This document shows, in pieces, positions 43,412 to 51,613 of a stretch of 64,000 bases of DNA. The first letter of the stretch is position 1. Every line of letters begins with the position of its first letter. Source of the stretch: an uncultured Muribaculaceae bacterium (lineage in GTDB: Bacteria > Bacteroidota > Bacteroidia > Bacteroidales > Muribaculaceae); NCBI GenBank assembly GCA_904501735.1, contig CAJGBY010000007.1, positions 36,837-100,836 of the forward strand, written 5' to 3'. The notes under the pieces were generated by a model. That model searched no databases. It was not told the DNA's origin and saw only the letters and a program-made list of their open reading frames with translations. The position numbers and the translations under genes were made by a program.

Positions 43412-43600
43412 CTAATTTATTTCCACATTCACCTTATATATCTCAACCTTTAAAATATATTTCTAAAAGTGCGCTTCCAAATACTTAACATTTTAACATA
43501 CTATGTGTTAATTTTTTAAATAAAAAACAGCGTAATAAGAATTTTAGAACAATGCAGAAGAAAAACCGAATAGTTAATAAAAATTAATTTTAAGATTTAA

Positions 43601-43634
43601 TTTGCCCATATTATTCAATTATACATTATCTTTG
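43601..43634 (+). promoter_or_regulatory. Promoter of the OmpP1/FadL-like gene
   Basis: TTTG (43601-43604), a 22-nt spacer, then TATCTTTG (43627-43634). The start codon is 31 nt further. Confidence 0.6.
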
Positions 43635-43664
43635 CATCGATTTTCAAAACAAGTATTATAATTT

Positions 43665-45107
43665 ATGAAAAGAATTTATTTATCTATCTGCGCATCAGCT
43701 GTAGCTTTAAGCTCATTTGCAGGCGGTCTTTTGACCAACACTAATCAGAATGCAACATTTTTACGCAACCCTGCTCGCGATGCTGCGATAGCTATCGACG
43801 GCGTTTATAGCAACCCTGCTGGTACAGCATTCCTTCAAGAAGGCTTCCACCTATCTCTTAGTTGGCAAGCTGCAATGCAAAAAAGACAAATCACATCTAA
43901 CTTTGCTCCATATCAATTGGGTGGTGACGACAATGGTAGCAAGCAATTCGAAGGTAAGGCAACTGCTCCAGTTATCCCTTCATTCCAAGCTGCTTATGTA
44001 ATCAACAACAAATGGTCTGTTTCTGCACAATTTGCTGTTGGTGGCGGTGGCGGTAAGTGCGAATTTGCCGAAGGTCTACCTATGTTCGAGAAAATGGTAG
44101 GTTACACTCTTGGTAGCCAAATGGGTCAAAACCTTCCTTATACACTTAACCAAAGCCTTATAGGTGAACAATACTTCTATGGTCTACAACTTGGTGGTAC
44201 TTACAAAGTAATTGATAAGGTATCTGTTTTTGCTGGTGTTCGTGGCGTTTTAGCTAATTGCTCTTATACTGGCGCAATCACTAACATCTCAATCGACGGA
44301 AAGAAATCGGCTGATTACGCTACTCTTTCTCAACAAGCAGCTGGTGTAGCACAACAATATGCTGAAGCAGCAGCTCAAGCTCAAAAAGCTGGTTTGCTTG
44401 AAGCGGCTCAACAATATGCAGCAGCAGCTGAACAATATGCAGCAGCAGCTACAACAGCTGGTAAGGCAGCTGTAATGATGAGCGATTACCAACTTGACTG
44501 CTCTCAATCTGGCTTCGGTATCACTCCAATACTTGGCGTTGATGTAAACCTTGGCAAACTTAATCTTGCTGCTAAGTACGAATTCCGTACAAAGATTAAC
44601 TTGGAAAACGAATCAAACAACAGCGCAAATGTAGATGCTCTATTGCCAACTTATGCTAACGGTGGCAAGGTTCGCTCTGATATCCCTGCAATTCTTACAG
44701 TAGGTGCTGAATACTCAGTTATCCCTTCAGTTCGCGTTGCAGCTGGTTTCCACTACTATTGGGATAAAGAGGCTAAGGGTTCTGCGATCAAAGAAGGTAG
44801 CAACACTTGGGAAGCTATTCTAGGTGCAGAATGGGACATTAACAGCAAATGGTTAGTATCTGCAGGTGTTCAACGCACTCAATATGGCTTTGCTGATGCT
44901 GATATTAGCGACTTGAGCTACAATATCAACTCTACTGCTCTTTGCATCGGTGGTGCTTACAAATTCAACGATCGCATGAAGCTAAATGTAGGTTATATGC
45001 ACTCTTTCTACGGCGAACACAATGTAGCAGGTGCAGCAGCTGGAATGAACGACATTTACACTCGTAAGAACGATGCAGTAGGTGTTAGCTTCGACATTCG
45101 ATTCTAA
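43665..45107 (+). CDS. OmpP1/FadL-family outer-membrane protein with Ala/Gln-rich insertion
   Basis: A 480-residue outer-membrane beta-barrel. A signal peptide (1-19, cut after SSFA) leads into the FadL-type plug NATFLRNPARDAAIAIDGVYSNPAG split over residues 29-53, then amphipathic strands ending in Phe (SFDIRF), the usual Bacteroidota barrel terminus. FadL relatives pass hydrophobic compounds such as long-chain fatty acids; the substrate here is unknown. Residues 215-272 form an inserted low-complexity helix rich in Ala, Gln and Tyr, with QQYAEAAA, QQYAAAAE and EQYAAAAT repeats, the last two exactly seven residues apart. It is monocistronic with its own promoter and terminator. Confidence 0.85.
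   Translation: MKRIYLSICASAVALSSFAGGLLTNTNQNATFLRNPARDAAIAIDGVYSNPAGTAFLQEGFHLSLSWQAAMQKRQITSNFAPYQLGGDDNGSKQFEGKATAPVIPSFQAAYVINNKWSVSAQFAVGGGGGKCEFAEGLPMFEKMVGYTLGSQMGQNLPYTLNQSLIGEQYFYGLQLGGTYKVIDKVSVFAGVRGVLANCSYTGAITNISIDGKKSADYATLSQQAAGVAQQYAEAAAQAQKAGLLEAAQQYAAAAEQYAAAATTAGKAAVMMSDYQLDCSQSGFGITPILGVDVNLGKLNLAAKYEFRTKINLENESNNSANVDALLPTYANGGKVRSDIPAILTVGAEYSVIPSVRVAAGFHYYWDKEAKGSAIKEGSNTWEAILGAEWDINSKWLVSAGVQRTQYGFADADISDLSYNINSTALCIGGAYKFNDRMKLNVGYMHSFYGEHNVAGAAAGMNDIYTRKNDAVGVSFDIRF
44307..44480 (+). repeat. Ala/Gln/Tyr coding repeat inside the FadL-like gene
   Basis: Codons for residues 215-272. The units CAACAATATGCAGCAGCAGC and GAACAATATGCAGCAGCAGC are near-identical in DNA, 21 nt apart, with a looser copy about 57 nt upstream. 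The in-frame 21-nt period gives a heptad-like helical repeat. Confidence 0.7.
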
Positions 45108-45169
45108 TTGAAACACATCACAAACATTATTATACACATATTTTTTTTGAGAGATATTATTTAATTTGT

Positions 45170-45206
45170 AAGAGAGGACCTCGTGATGAAGTCCTCTCTT
45201 AATTTT
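45170..45206 (+). terminator. Terminator of the FadL-like gene
   Basis: AAGAGAGGAC / GTCCTCTCTT 10-bp stem, then AATTTTAT, 62 nt after the stop. Confidence 0.75.
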
Positions 45207-45226
45207 ATATATAATACTCTAAAACA

Positions 45227-45255
45227 AACGCTGGCATCATAACGATGTCAGCGTT
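45227..45255 (-). terminator. Terminator of the radA unit
   Basis: AACGCTG-CATC / GATG-CAGCGTT stem with one mismatch. On the minus strand it is followed by TGTTTTAG. The rest of the 310-nt gap between the FadL-like gene and radA shows nothing further. Confidence 0.6.
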
Positions 45256-45418
45256 CTTATTTTCAACTATTGTTTAATATTAAATCTACACGCTATTCTC
45301 AGCGTCGACAATATTTTTTATTGAAACAAAATAAAAAGTTAAGTTGTTTGAAGCTTGTTTAATCCTTTGACTAAAGAACCACCATAAGGTTTAATATACA
45401 ATAGCGATTTAACTTTAG

Positions 45419-46804
45419 TTAACCAAACAAATATCGGAAAGCTTCCTCAACTTTCGATACCTCAACCAACTGAATACCCAACTTTGAAGTATTCACACCT
45501 TTTAGATTATTCTTCGGTATTATCATTGTACTAAATCCCAATTTTTCAGCTTCGCCAATGCGCTGTTCAATTCGAGTTACTTGTCTTATTTCTCCACTTA
45601 AACCCACTTCACCGCTCATACATATACCTTTTTTTATTGGCATATCCACATTCGACGACAGTATTGAGCAAATCACAGCCAAATCAAGAGCCGGATCATT
45701 CACTTTTAATCCTCCTGCTATATTTAGGAACACATCTTTTTGTGCAAGTTTAAATCCTACTCGTTTTTCAAGTACAGCAAGAAGCATATTCATTCGTTTT
45801 CCGTCAAATCCCGTAACCGAGCGTTGAGCCGTTCCATAAGCCGCAGTGCTAACCAATGCTTGTGCTTCTATCAAAAATGGGCGCACTCCTTCAAGTGTTA
45901 CACCTATCGCCACACCACTCAGCGAGTCTTCTTTTTGCGACAACAGCATCTCCGATGGATTAGTTACTTCACGCAATCCATAATGAGTCATCTCATAGAT
46001 TCCCATCTCTGAAGTACTACCAAAACGATTCTTTATACCTCTGAGAATGCGATACATATAGTGACGGTCGCCTTCAAATTGCAACACAGCATCTACTATA
46101 TGCTCAAGTACCTTAGGTCCAGCTATGCTACCCTCTTTATTGATATGACCAATCAAAATCACAGGCGTGTTAGATTGCTTTGCATATTTCAATAATGCTG
46201 CTGCACATTCTCTCACTTGCCCCACACTTCCTGCCGACGAATCGAGCGCATCAGAAGCAATAGTTTGGATAGAATCCACCACCACAAGGTCGGGATTAAA
46301 GTTATTTATGCTTGTGAAAATCGACTCCAACGATGTATCACACACTATATAACACTCACAGTCGATATTTCCTTCACATATTCTATCAGCACGCATCTTT
46401 AGCTGTTGCTGACTTTCTTCACCACTCACATAAAGCACTTTTCGGCTCCTTATCCTCAACACATTTTGAAGAATAAGAGTTGATTTACCTATACCAGGCT
46501 CACCTCCCACTAAGATTATTGAGCCAGGCACGAGTCCTCCTCCAAGCACTCTGTTTAGCTCACCACTTGGCAATTGTATTCTTGGCTGATTTTCAGTTTT
46601 GATTTCCGAAATCTTTATTGGCATCACTCGTTTTTTTCCATCTTCATCACTACCGAATGATGTCATTGTTTTGGCAGGTTTTGTTGCCACCTTTTCTTCC
46701 ACATAGGTGTTCCATTCACCACAAGCAGGACATTTGCCCACCCATTTCGATGATTCTGCGCCACAATTATTGCAGAAATAAATTGTTTTCACCTTAACAG
46801 CCAT
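45419..46804 (-). CDS. radA: DNA repair protein RadA
   Basis: A 461-residue RecA-like ATPase that promotes branch migration in recombination. The N-terminal zinc finger uses CNNCGAESSKWVGKCPACGEW (split C-x2-C and C-x2-C, about 11-31). Walker A is GGEPGIGKSTLIL near 100. The family-specific KNRFG motif lies in GIKNRFGSTSEMG. The C-terminal Lon-protease-like domain includes ALDLAVICSILSS and lacks a protease dyad. The length is normal. It starts 10 nt after the rRNA methyltransferase stop and is last in that two-gene unit. Confidence 0.94.
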   Translation of the reverse strand: MAVKVKTIYFCNNCGAESSKWVGKCPACGEWNTYVEEKVATKPAKTMTSFGSDEDGKKRVMPIKISEIKTENQPRIQLPSGELNRVLGGGLVPGSIILVGGEPGIGKSTLILQNVLRIRSRKVLYVSGEESQQQLKMRADRICEGNIDCECYIVCDTSLESIFTSINNFNPDLVVVDSIQTIASDALDSSAGSVGQVRECAAALLKYAKQSNTPVILIGHINKEGSIAGPKVLEHIVDAVLQFEGDRHYMYRILRGIKNRFGSTSEMGIYEMTHYGLREVTNPSEMLLSQKEDSLSGVAIGVTLEGVRPFLIEAQALVSTAAYGTAQRSVTGFDGKRMNMLLAVLEKRVGFKLAQKDVFLNIAGGLKVNDPALDLAVICSILSSNVDMPIKKGICMSGEVGLSGEIRQVTRIEQRIGEAEKLGFSTMIIPKNNLKGVNTSKLGIQLVEVSKVEEAFRYLFG

Positions 46805-46814
46805 AGTGTAATTT

Positions 46815-47582
46815 TTATTTCTTCACAAAACAGTTACGGCGGAATTCACTAATAGTAATAGCTGCTGCCATACCTACATTAAGCGATTCACTTGTTGGCA
46901 CTCCAATAGGGAACGATGGTATCAACAAACGATTCTTAATAAGTTCGCTCACTTTAGGAGTAATTCCTCGTCCTTCATTTCCAAATACAATAAATCCAGT
47001 CGATGCCAATTCACTCTTATATATATTCTTTCCATCAAGGAATGTTCCATAAAGAGGCACATCAGAATATTCCTCAAACAACTCCTCAAGGTCGCAATAA
47101 TGAACTTTTACGCGTGATATGGCGCCCATTGTAGCTTGAACAACCTTGTGATTATACACATCTACTGTTTTTTCGCTACAAAATATATTCTTAATTCCAT
47201 ACCAATCTGCTATGCGCATTATAGTACCCAAATTACCTGGATCTTGAACATTATCAAGCACGATATTAAGATTATTTCGCACCTCATCAGGATTTATCAC
47301 ATCTTCTGGGATATCATACACAGCTATAACATCGGCCGCTGTCGAGAATTGCGACATGCGTTGCATTTGTCCCTTGTTGGCAAATTGGATTTTACCCAAG
47401 TGGCCACTATGACCAAACTCTTCATACCATGCTTGGGTAGCTACAATTAATCGGCAATTAAAATAATCCCATGTATCGCGCACGCATTTTGTTCCTTCTG
47501 CCACAAAGCACCCTTCTTCCACTCTATATTTCTTTTGAGCGAGCGATGCGATAAGTTTTATTGTACTATTAGTTACATTCAT
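46815..47582 (-). CDS. TrmH/SpoU-family RNA 2'-O-ribose methyltransferase
   Basis: A 255-residue SPOUT methyltransferase. An N-terminal substrate-binding segment (KKYRVEEGCFVAEG) precedes the knotted domain, with motif 1 NVQDPGNLGTIMRIADW (about 94-110), motif 2 FGNEGRGIT and motif 3 SESLNVGMAAAI. Members methylate ribose in 23S rRNA or tRNA; the target nucleotide cannot be told. It heads the unit with radA 10 nt downstream. Confidence 0.88.
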   Translation of the reverse strand: MNVTNSTIKLIASLAQKKYRVEEGCFVAEGTKCVRDTWDYFNCRLIVATQAWYEEFGHSGHLGKIQFANKGQMQRMSQFSTAADVIAVYDIPEDVINPDEVRNNLNIVLDNVQDPGNLGTIMRIADWYGIKNIFCSEKTVDVYNHKVVQATMGAISRVKVHYCDLEELFEEYSDVPLYGTFLDGKNIYKSELASTGFIVFGNEGRGITPKVSELIKNRLLIPSFPIGVPTSESLNVGMAAAITISEFRRNCFVKK

Positions 47583-47607
47583 CTTTTCAATATATATTTA
47601 CATAAGT

Positions 47608-47615
47608 CAAAGTTA
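47608..47615 (-). promoter_or_regulatory. -7 box of the TrmH-radA unit
   Basis: Minus-strand TAACTTTG, 26 nt before the ATG. Confidence 0.6.
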
Positions 47616-47710
47616 CAATATATTTCCCAAAATCATCAAAAAAAATATCAAAAATAGATTCTTATTATAATTTATCTACCCTATTTTTCACATTTTTACA
47701 GCTTTTTCAT

Positions 47711-47718
47711 TAACTTTG
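47711..47718 (+). promoter_or_regulatory. -7 box of the MFS transporter gene
   Basis: TAACTTTG, 84 nt before the ATG. The leader holds a short ATGATG/CATCAT hairpin (47765-47782). Confidence 0.6.
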
Positions 47719-47801
47719 CCAAAATATTAATTTAATGATTCACTATTTGATGATTGATATTATAATGATGTCATCTCATCATATATAAAACTTTTTTTAC
47801 A

Positions 47802-49130
47802 ATGAGAGCTAAACCTGATTTAAGTTTTTGGAAGCTATGGAATCTTAGCTTCGGTTTCTTTGGTGTTCAAATCGCCTACGCACTACAAAGTGCTAACATA
47901 AGTCGCATTTTTGCTACACTTGGCGCCGACCCACACAATCTTAGTTATTTTTGGATTCTACCTCCTCTAATGGGTATTATCGTACAACCAATTATCGGTT
48001 CATTGAGCGATAGAACTTGGTGTCGTTTTGGTCGTCGTCTACCTTACCTAATTCTTGGTGCATTAATCGCTGTCATCGTAATGTGTCTACTACCTAACGC
48101 AGGAAGTTTCGGCTTTACAGTTAGTGCTGCAATGATTTTCGGTTTCATTGCTCTTATGTTCCTTGACACATCTATCAATATGGCTATGCAACCTTTCAAA
48201 ATGCTTGTTGGCGACCAAGTTAACGAAAAGCAAAAAGGTCTTGCTTACTCTATTCAAAGTTTTTTGTGTAACGCTGGTAGTCTTGTTGGATACCTTGCAC
48301 CTATCATCTTCACTGCTATAGGTATTAGCAACATTGCTCCTAAAGGTCAAGTGCCTGATTCAGTAACCTACGCATTCTATGTTGGTGCTGCTATCTTGAT
48401 CCTATGCGTTATCTACACTTTCGTTACAGTAAAGGAAATGCCTCCAAAGGAATATGCTGAATTCCATGGTTTTGAAGCCGATGCTAACAAGGATAACGAA
48501 AAGAAAGAATCTATGCTTTCTCTTCTCATCAACGCTCCTAAGGTATTCTGGACTGTAGGTCTTGTTCAATTCTTCTGCTGGTGTGCATTCATGTATATGT
48601 GGACTTATACTAATGGTGCAATTGCCGACACTGTATGGGGAACTACCGACACATCTTCTGCTGCTTACCAAGAAGCTGGTAACTGGGTTGGTGTTCTATT
48701 TGCTGTACAAGCAGTAGGTTCTGTTATTTGGGCTACTATTATCCCTCGTTTCAAGAGCTACAAGATGGCTTATTTCGTAAGTCTTGTGCTTGGTGGTATT
48801 GGTTTCATCTCAACAATGTTCATTCACGACCAATATATGCTATTTGTTTCTTACATTCTTATTGGTTGCGCATGGGCTGCTATGCTTGCTCTACCTTTCA
48901 CTATCCTTACCAACTCTATTTCAGGTAAGAATATGGGTACATACCTTGGACTTTTCAATGGTACAATCTGCTTACCTCAAATAATCGCAGCTTCAATAGG
49001 TGGTGTACTACTTTCATTAGTAGGTGGTGCTCAAGTTAATATGCTTGTTCTTGCTGGTATTCTGCTTATTCTTGGTGCAGCTTCTGTATTCATCATCAAA
49101 GAAACATCAGCTGAAAAAGCCGATAAATAA
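47802..49130 (+). CDS. MFS sugar transporter, SLC45/GPH-like
   Basis: A 442-residue protein with twelve hydrophobic segments. The N-terminus LSFWKLWNLSFGFFGVQIAYAL and the loop 2-3 motif GSLSDRTWCRFGRRLPYLILG (the RxGRRxPY signature, about 66-86) mark the SLC45/GPH-type branch that moves disaccharides such as maltose or sucrose with a cation. A charged central loop (DANKDNEKKES, about 227-237) splits the two six-helix bundles. No glycosidase or phosphorylase is next to it, so the substrate remains open. It is a single gene with promoter and terminator. Confidence 0.85.
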   Translation: MRAKPDLSFWKLWNLSFGFFGVQIAYALQSANISRIFATLGADPHNLSYFWILPPLMGIIVQPIIGSLSDRTWCRFGRRLPYLILGALIAVIVMCLLPNAGSFGFTVSAAMIFGFIALMFLDTSINMAMQPFKMLVGDQVNEKQKGLAYSIQSFLCNAGSLVGYLAPIIFTAIGISNIAPKGQVPDSVTYAFYVGAAILILCVIYTFVTVKEMPPKEYAEFHGFEADANKDNEKKESMLSLLINAPKVFWTVGLVQFFCWCAFMYMWTYTNGAIADTVWGTTDTSSAAYQEAGNWVGVLFAVQAVGSVIWATIIPRFKSYKMAYFVSLVLGGIGFISTMFIHDQYMLFVSYILIGCAWAAMLALPFTILTNSISGKNMGTYLGLFNGTICLPQIIAASIGGVLLSLVGGAQVNMLVLAGILLILGAASVFIIKETSAEKADK

Positions 49131-49161
49131 TGACATTTATTCCACAAGATAAATTTTTCTT

Positions 49162-49196
49162 AACGAGGTAATCCCACACGATTACCTCGTTTTTTA
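49162..49196 (+). terminator. Terminator of the MFS transporter gene
   Basis: AACGAGGTAATC / GATTACCTCGTT 12-bp stem, then a T run. Confidence 0.9.
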
Positions 49197-49197
49197 T

Positions 49198-49205
49198 TAT
49201 CTTTG
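49198..49205 (+). promoter_or_regulatory. -7 box of nhaC
   Basis: TATCTTTG, beginning immediately after the MFS terminator and ending 31 nt before the TTG start. Confidence 0.6.
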
Positions 49206-49235
49206 CACTCAAATTAACTCAAAACATCTATCACA

Positions 49236-50678
49236 TTGGTTAAATCAAATCATAAAGGTGGACTTCCATCTCCTATTGCATCAGCAATACCTATCATATA
49301 TCTCATTACATCATTAGTGATAATGCTATGCACTAAAGGCACCGATGCTATCTCTGAATATAGTCAATTAATATTGCTTAGTGCAGCATTCCTTGCATTT
49401 TGTATATCTCGCATCTTTTATCCTTGCCGATGGAATATGCTCAAAATAGGCATCTACAAGAGTGCCAAGCAAATTCTTCCTGCTGTACCCATTCTACTAC
49501 TTATAGCTATGGTATCGGCTACTTGGATGTATGGTGGAATTGTTCCATCTCTCATCTATTATGGTTTGGAATTTATCAACCCAAGTACATTCCTCGTTAT
49601 TACTTGTTTGGTATGCTCTGTTATTTCTGTTCTCACAGGTAGTTCTTGGACCACTTGCGCAACAATTGGTATAGCTTTTATGGGCATTGGCACCATTATG
49701 GGATATAACGAAGCATGGATTGCTGGAGCAGTGATTTCAGGTGCTTATTTTGGAGATAAGATGTCTCCGTTGTCTGACACAACAGTACTTGCAGCATCTA
49801 CAACAGGAGTAAAGCTATTTGACCACATCAAGTATTTGTTTATTACCACAGTTCCGGCAATGACAATCGCATTTATAGTCTATGCTATTTTAGGATATTC
49901 AAGTGATGCTGTAGGAGCTACCGACAACAAAGAATTGACAATTCACTTAACAAACACATTCGCCATATCACCTTGGCTGCTGCTTGCCCCTATAATCACT
50001 TGCGCACTTATTGTAATGCGCGTCAATGTGCTTATAACCCTTGCCATAAGCACCATTCTCGGTATTATTGGAATAATCGCGTTTGAGCCTCAACTTTTAT
50101 CTATCTTATCACAAGACAGTAACCCTTTTAACGCTATTTTAGGCGTTCTCTTGACAAATACATCAATAGATACCCACAACGACCTACTCAACGAATTTGT
50201 CTTCACTGGAGGAGTTGAAGGTATGATGAACACAATCTACCTTATCCTAAGCGCAATGACTTTTGGTGGCGTAATGCTTGGAACTGGAATGCTATCAAGC
50301 ATCACTCGTTCATGTCTTAAGGGCATCAAGAAAACAAGTGCTGCGGTAACTACTACTGTAGGGTCAGGTTTGTTTATGAATAGCTGTACTGGCGACCAAT
50401 ATTTATCTATTATCGTAACAGCCAACCTTTATAAGAAGCTATACAAAAAGCTTAATTTAGAGCCTAAACTACTTGGTCGCTCTATCGAAGACTCTGTATC
50501 TGTTACTTCGGTATTGATTCCTTGGAATTCATGCGGTATCACTCAATCCACAGTATTAGGCGTGGCAACACTTAGTTATCTACCATTCTGCGTATTCAAC
50601 TATATGTGCCCTATTATGTCGATTCTTATTTCGATTCTTGGATATAAGATTTCAGCCAATACAAGAACGAATGAGTGA
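49236..50678 (+). CDS. nhaC: Na+/H+ antiporter, NhaC family
   Basis: A 480-residue membrane protein with about eleven hydrophobic segments. NhaC-type motifs include LTGSSWTTCATIGIAFMGIG near 136, GAYFGDKMSPLSDTTVLAAS near 170, and ESVSVTSVLIPWNSCGITQ-like DSVSVTSVLIPWNSCG near 420. It exchanges external protons for Na+ (or malate/lactate in some relatives). It uses a TTG start at 49236: the next ATG would remove the first membrane segment, and the promoter box fits. The 3' end overlaps the convergent YcxB-like gene by 27 nt, so no terminator is possible between them. Confidence 0.86.
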   Translation: MVKSNHKGGLPSPIASAIPIIYLITSLVIMLCTKGTDAISEYSQLILLSAAFLAFCISRIFYPCRWNMLKIGIYKSAKQILPAVPILLLIAMVSATWMYGGIVPSLIYYGLEFINPSTFLVITCLVCSVISVLTGSSWTTCATIGIAFMGIGTIMGYNEAWIAGAVISGAYFGDKMSPLSDTTVLAASTTGVKLFDHIKYLFITTVPAMTIAFIVYAILGYSSDAVGATDNKELTIHLTNTFAISPWLLLAPIITCALIVMRVNVLITLAISTILGIIGIIAFEPQLLSILSQDSNPFNAILGVLLTNTSIDTHNDLLNEFVFTGGVEGMMNTIYLILSAMTFGGVMLGTGMLSSITRSCLKGIKKTSAAVTTTVGSGLFMNSCTGDQYLSIIVTANLYKKLYKKLNLEPKLLGRSIEDSVSVTSVLIPWNSCGITQSTVLGVATLSYLPFCVFNYMCPIMSILISILGYKISANTRTNE

Positions 50679-51212
50679 GAGTGAATCTCTTAGATGAGTT
50701 TCATCATCAAAAGCATCATATGGAATAGCTAAAAAAGAGTATTTAGGTTGATGGAATGTAAGCAACATACATTCATCAGAACCTTTAACACACTTTATTC
50801 TATCCCATTCTATAACGACTGTCTCTAAATCATATTTCACAGTCGGTTTTTCTTCTTTTTTCTCTACCGATTCAATTGTGTTTTTCTCGTCGGCATTCAA
50901 CTCTATTACAGGTTTCTTTAAGTGTAGTGTTATTCCTTCATTATTCAATTCTATATCTTTTTTAAGCGTTGAATATCTACTTTCTGGCACAATGCCATAA
51001 TAGATTACAACGAAGAATAGAATCATCATAAACACTAAGAATAATAGTATAATCGCTACAAATAGAAAATTAATATTTACTACAGAAAGAGCTATACACA
51101 AAACTAGTGGTAGAGCATATGCCCACCACCAGTTCTTTATGTATCCTTTCAATGTATAGAGCAAATATTGCCCCATTGTTATTTTATTTTCTTTGATTTC
51201 TATTCGATTCAT
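50652..51212 (-). CDS. YcxB-like membrane-anchored protein
   Basis: A 186-residue protein with two adjacent hydrophobic segments (about 33-52 and 54-75) and a C-terminal cytoplasmic domain. The second half (GITLHLKKP ... VIEWDRIKCVKGSDECMLL ... FLAIPYDAF) matches the YcxB-like C-terminal domain: a PH-like fold of unknown function in which W-D and a final PYDAF-type motif recur. An inserted acidic-Lys stretch (DEKNTIESVEKKEEK) is visible. It is last in a unit with a DUF486 gene (directly adjacent) and an Ntn hydrolase. Confidence 0.65.
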   Translation of the reverse strand: MNRIEIKENKITMGQYLLYTLKGYIKNWWWAYALPLVLCIALSVVNINFLFVAIILLFLVFMMILFFVVIYYGIVPESRYSTLKKDIELNNEGITLHLKKPVIELNADEKNTIESVEKKEEKPTVKYDLETVVIEWDRIKCVKGSDECMLLTFHQPKYSFLAIPYDAFDDETHLRDSLSLIRSCIG

Positions 51213-51599
51213 TTACTTCGATGAAGTGTCAAGAAATACAAAATATACCGATGCAATCAGCAGTGCGAATGCTACAAAATGGTTCCAATGCAATTGTTCG
51301 CCTTTGAAAAACACTATTGTAAACACTGTAAATACCACCAGTGTGATAGCTTCTTGCATCACTTTTAGCTGCATCAAGGTAAACGGACCACCATTGCCCA
51401 CAAAGCCCATTCTATTTGCAGGGACTTGAAATGCATATTCTGCCAATGCAATAACCCAAGAGAATAATATCACCACATATAATGGCCAATTGCTACTCAC
51501 TCCTGAGGTTTGCAGTTTTAGGTGTCCATACCACGCAAAAGTCATAAAAATGTTGGATACAACCAACATTGCCACTGTCAACAGACCAGTTTGCCACAT
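51213..51599 (-). CDS. DUF486 / DMT-type small membrane protein
   Basis: A 128-residue protein with four hydrophobic segments. The features SNIFMTFAWYGHLK, WVIALAEYAFQVPANRMGF and FTLMQLKVMQEAITLVVFTVF split over 74-94 are the DUF486 pattern, a half-size relative of drug/metabolite transporters. The conserved EYxxQVPANRxG is intact. The substrate is unknown. Its stop directly abuts the ATG of the YcxB-like gene, and it starts 14 nt after the hydrolase stop. Confidence 0.8.
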   Translation of the reverse strand: MWQTGLLTVAMLVVSNIFMTFAWYGHLKLQTSGVSSNWPLYVVILFSWVIALAEYAFQVPANRMGFVGNGGPFTLMQLKVMQEAITLVVFTVFTIVFFKGEQLHWNHFVAFALLIASVYFVFLDTSSK

Positions 51600-51613
51600 A
51601 ATATTATGTATTC

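Noticed and set aside
47735..47788. 17-codon ORF with an ATGATG/CATCAT hairpin before the MFS transporter, considered as a second leader peptide
   Set aside because: No enrichment for one amino acid that would fit a regulatory logic, only a 6-bp stem, and no alternative pairing strand found.
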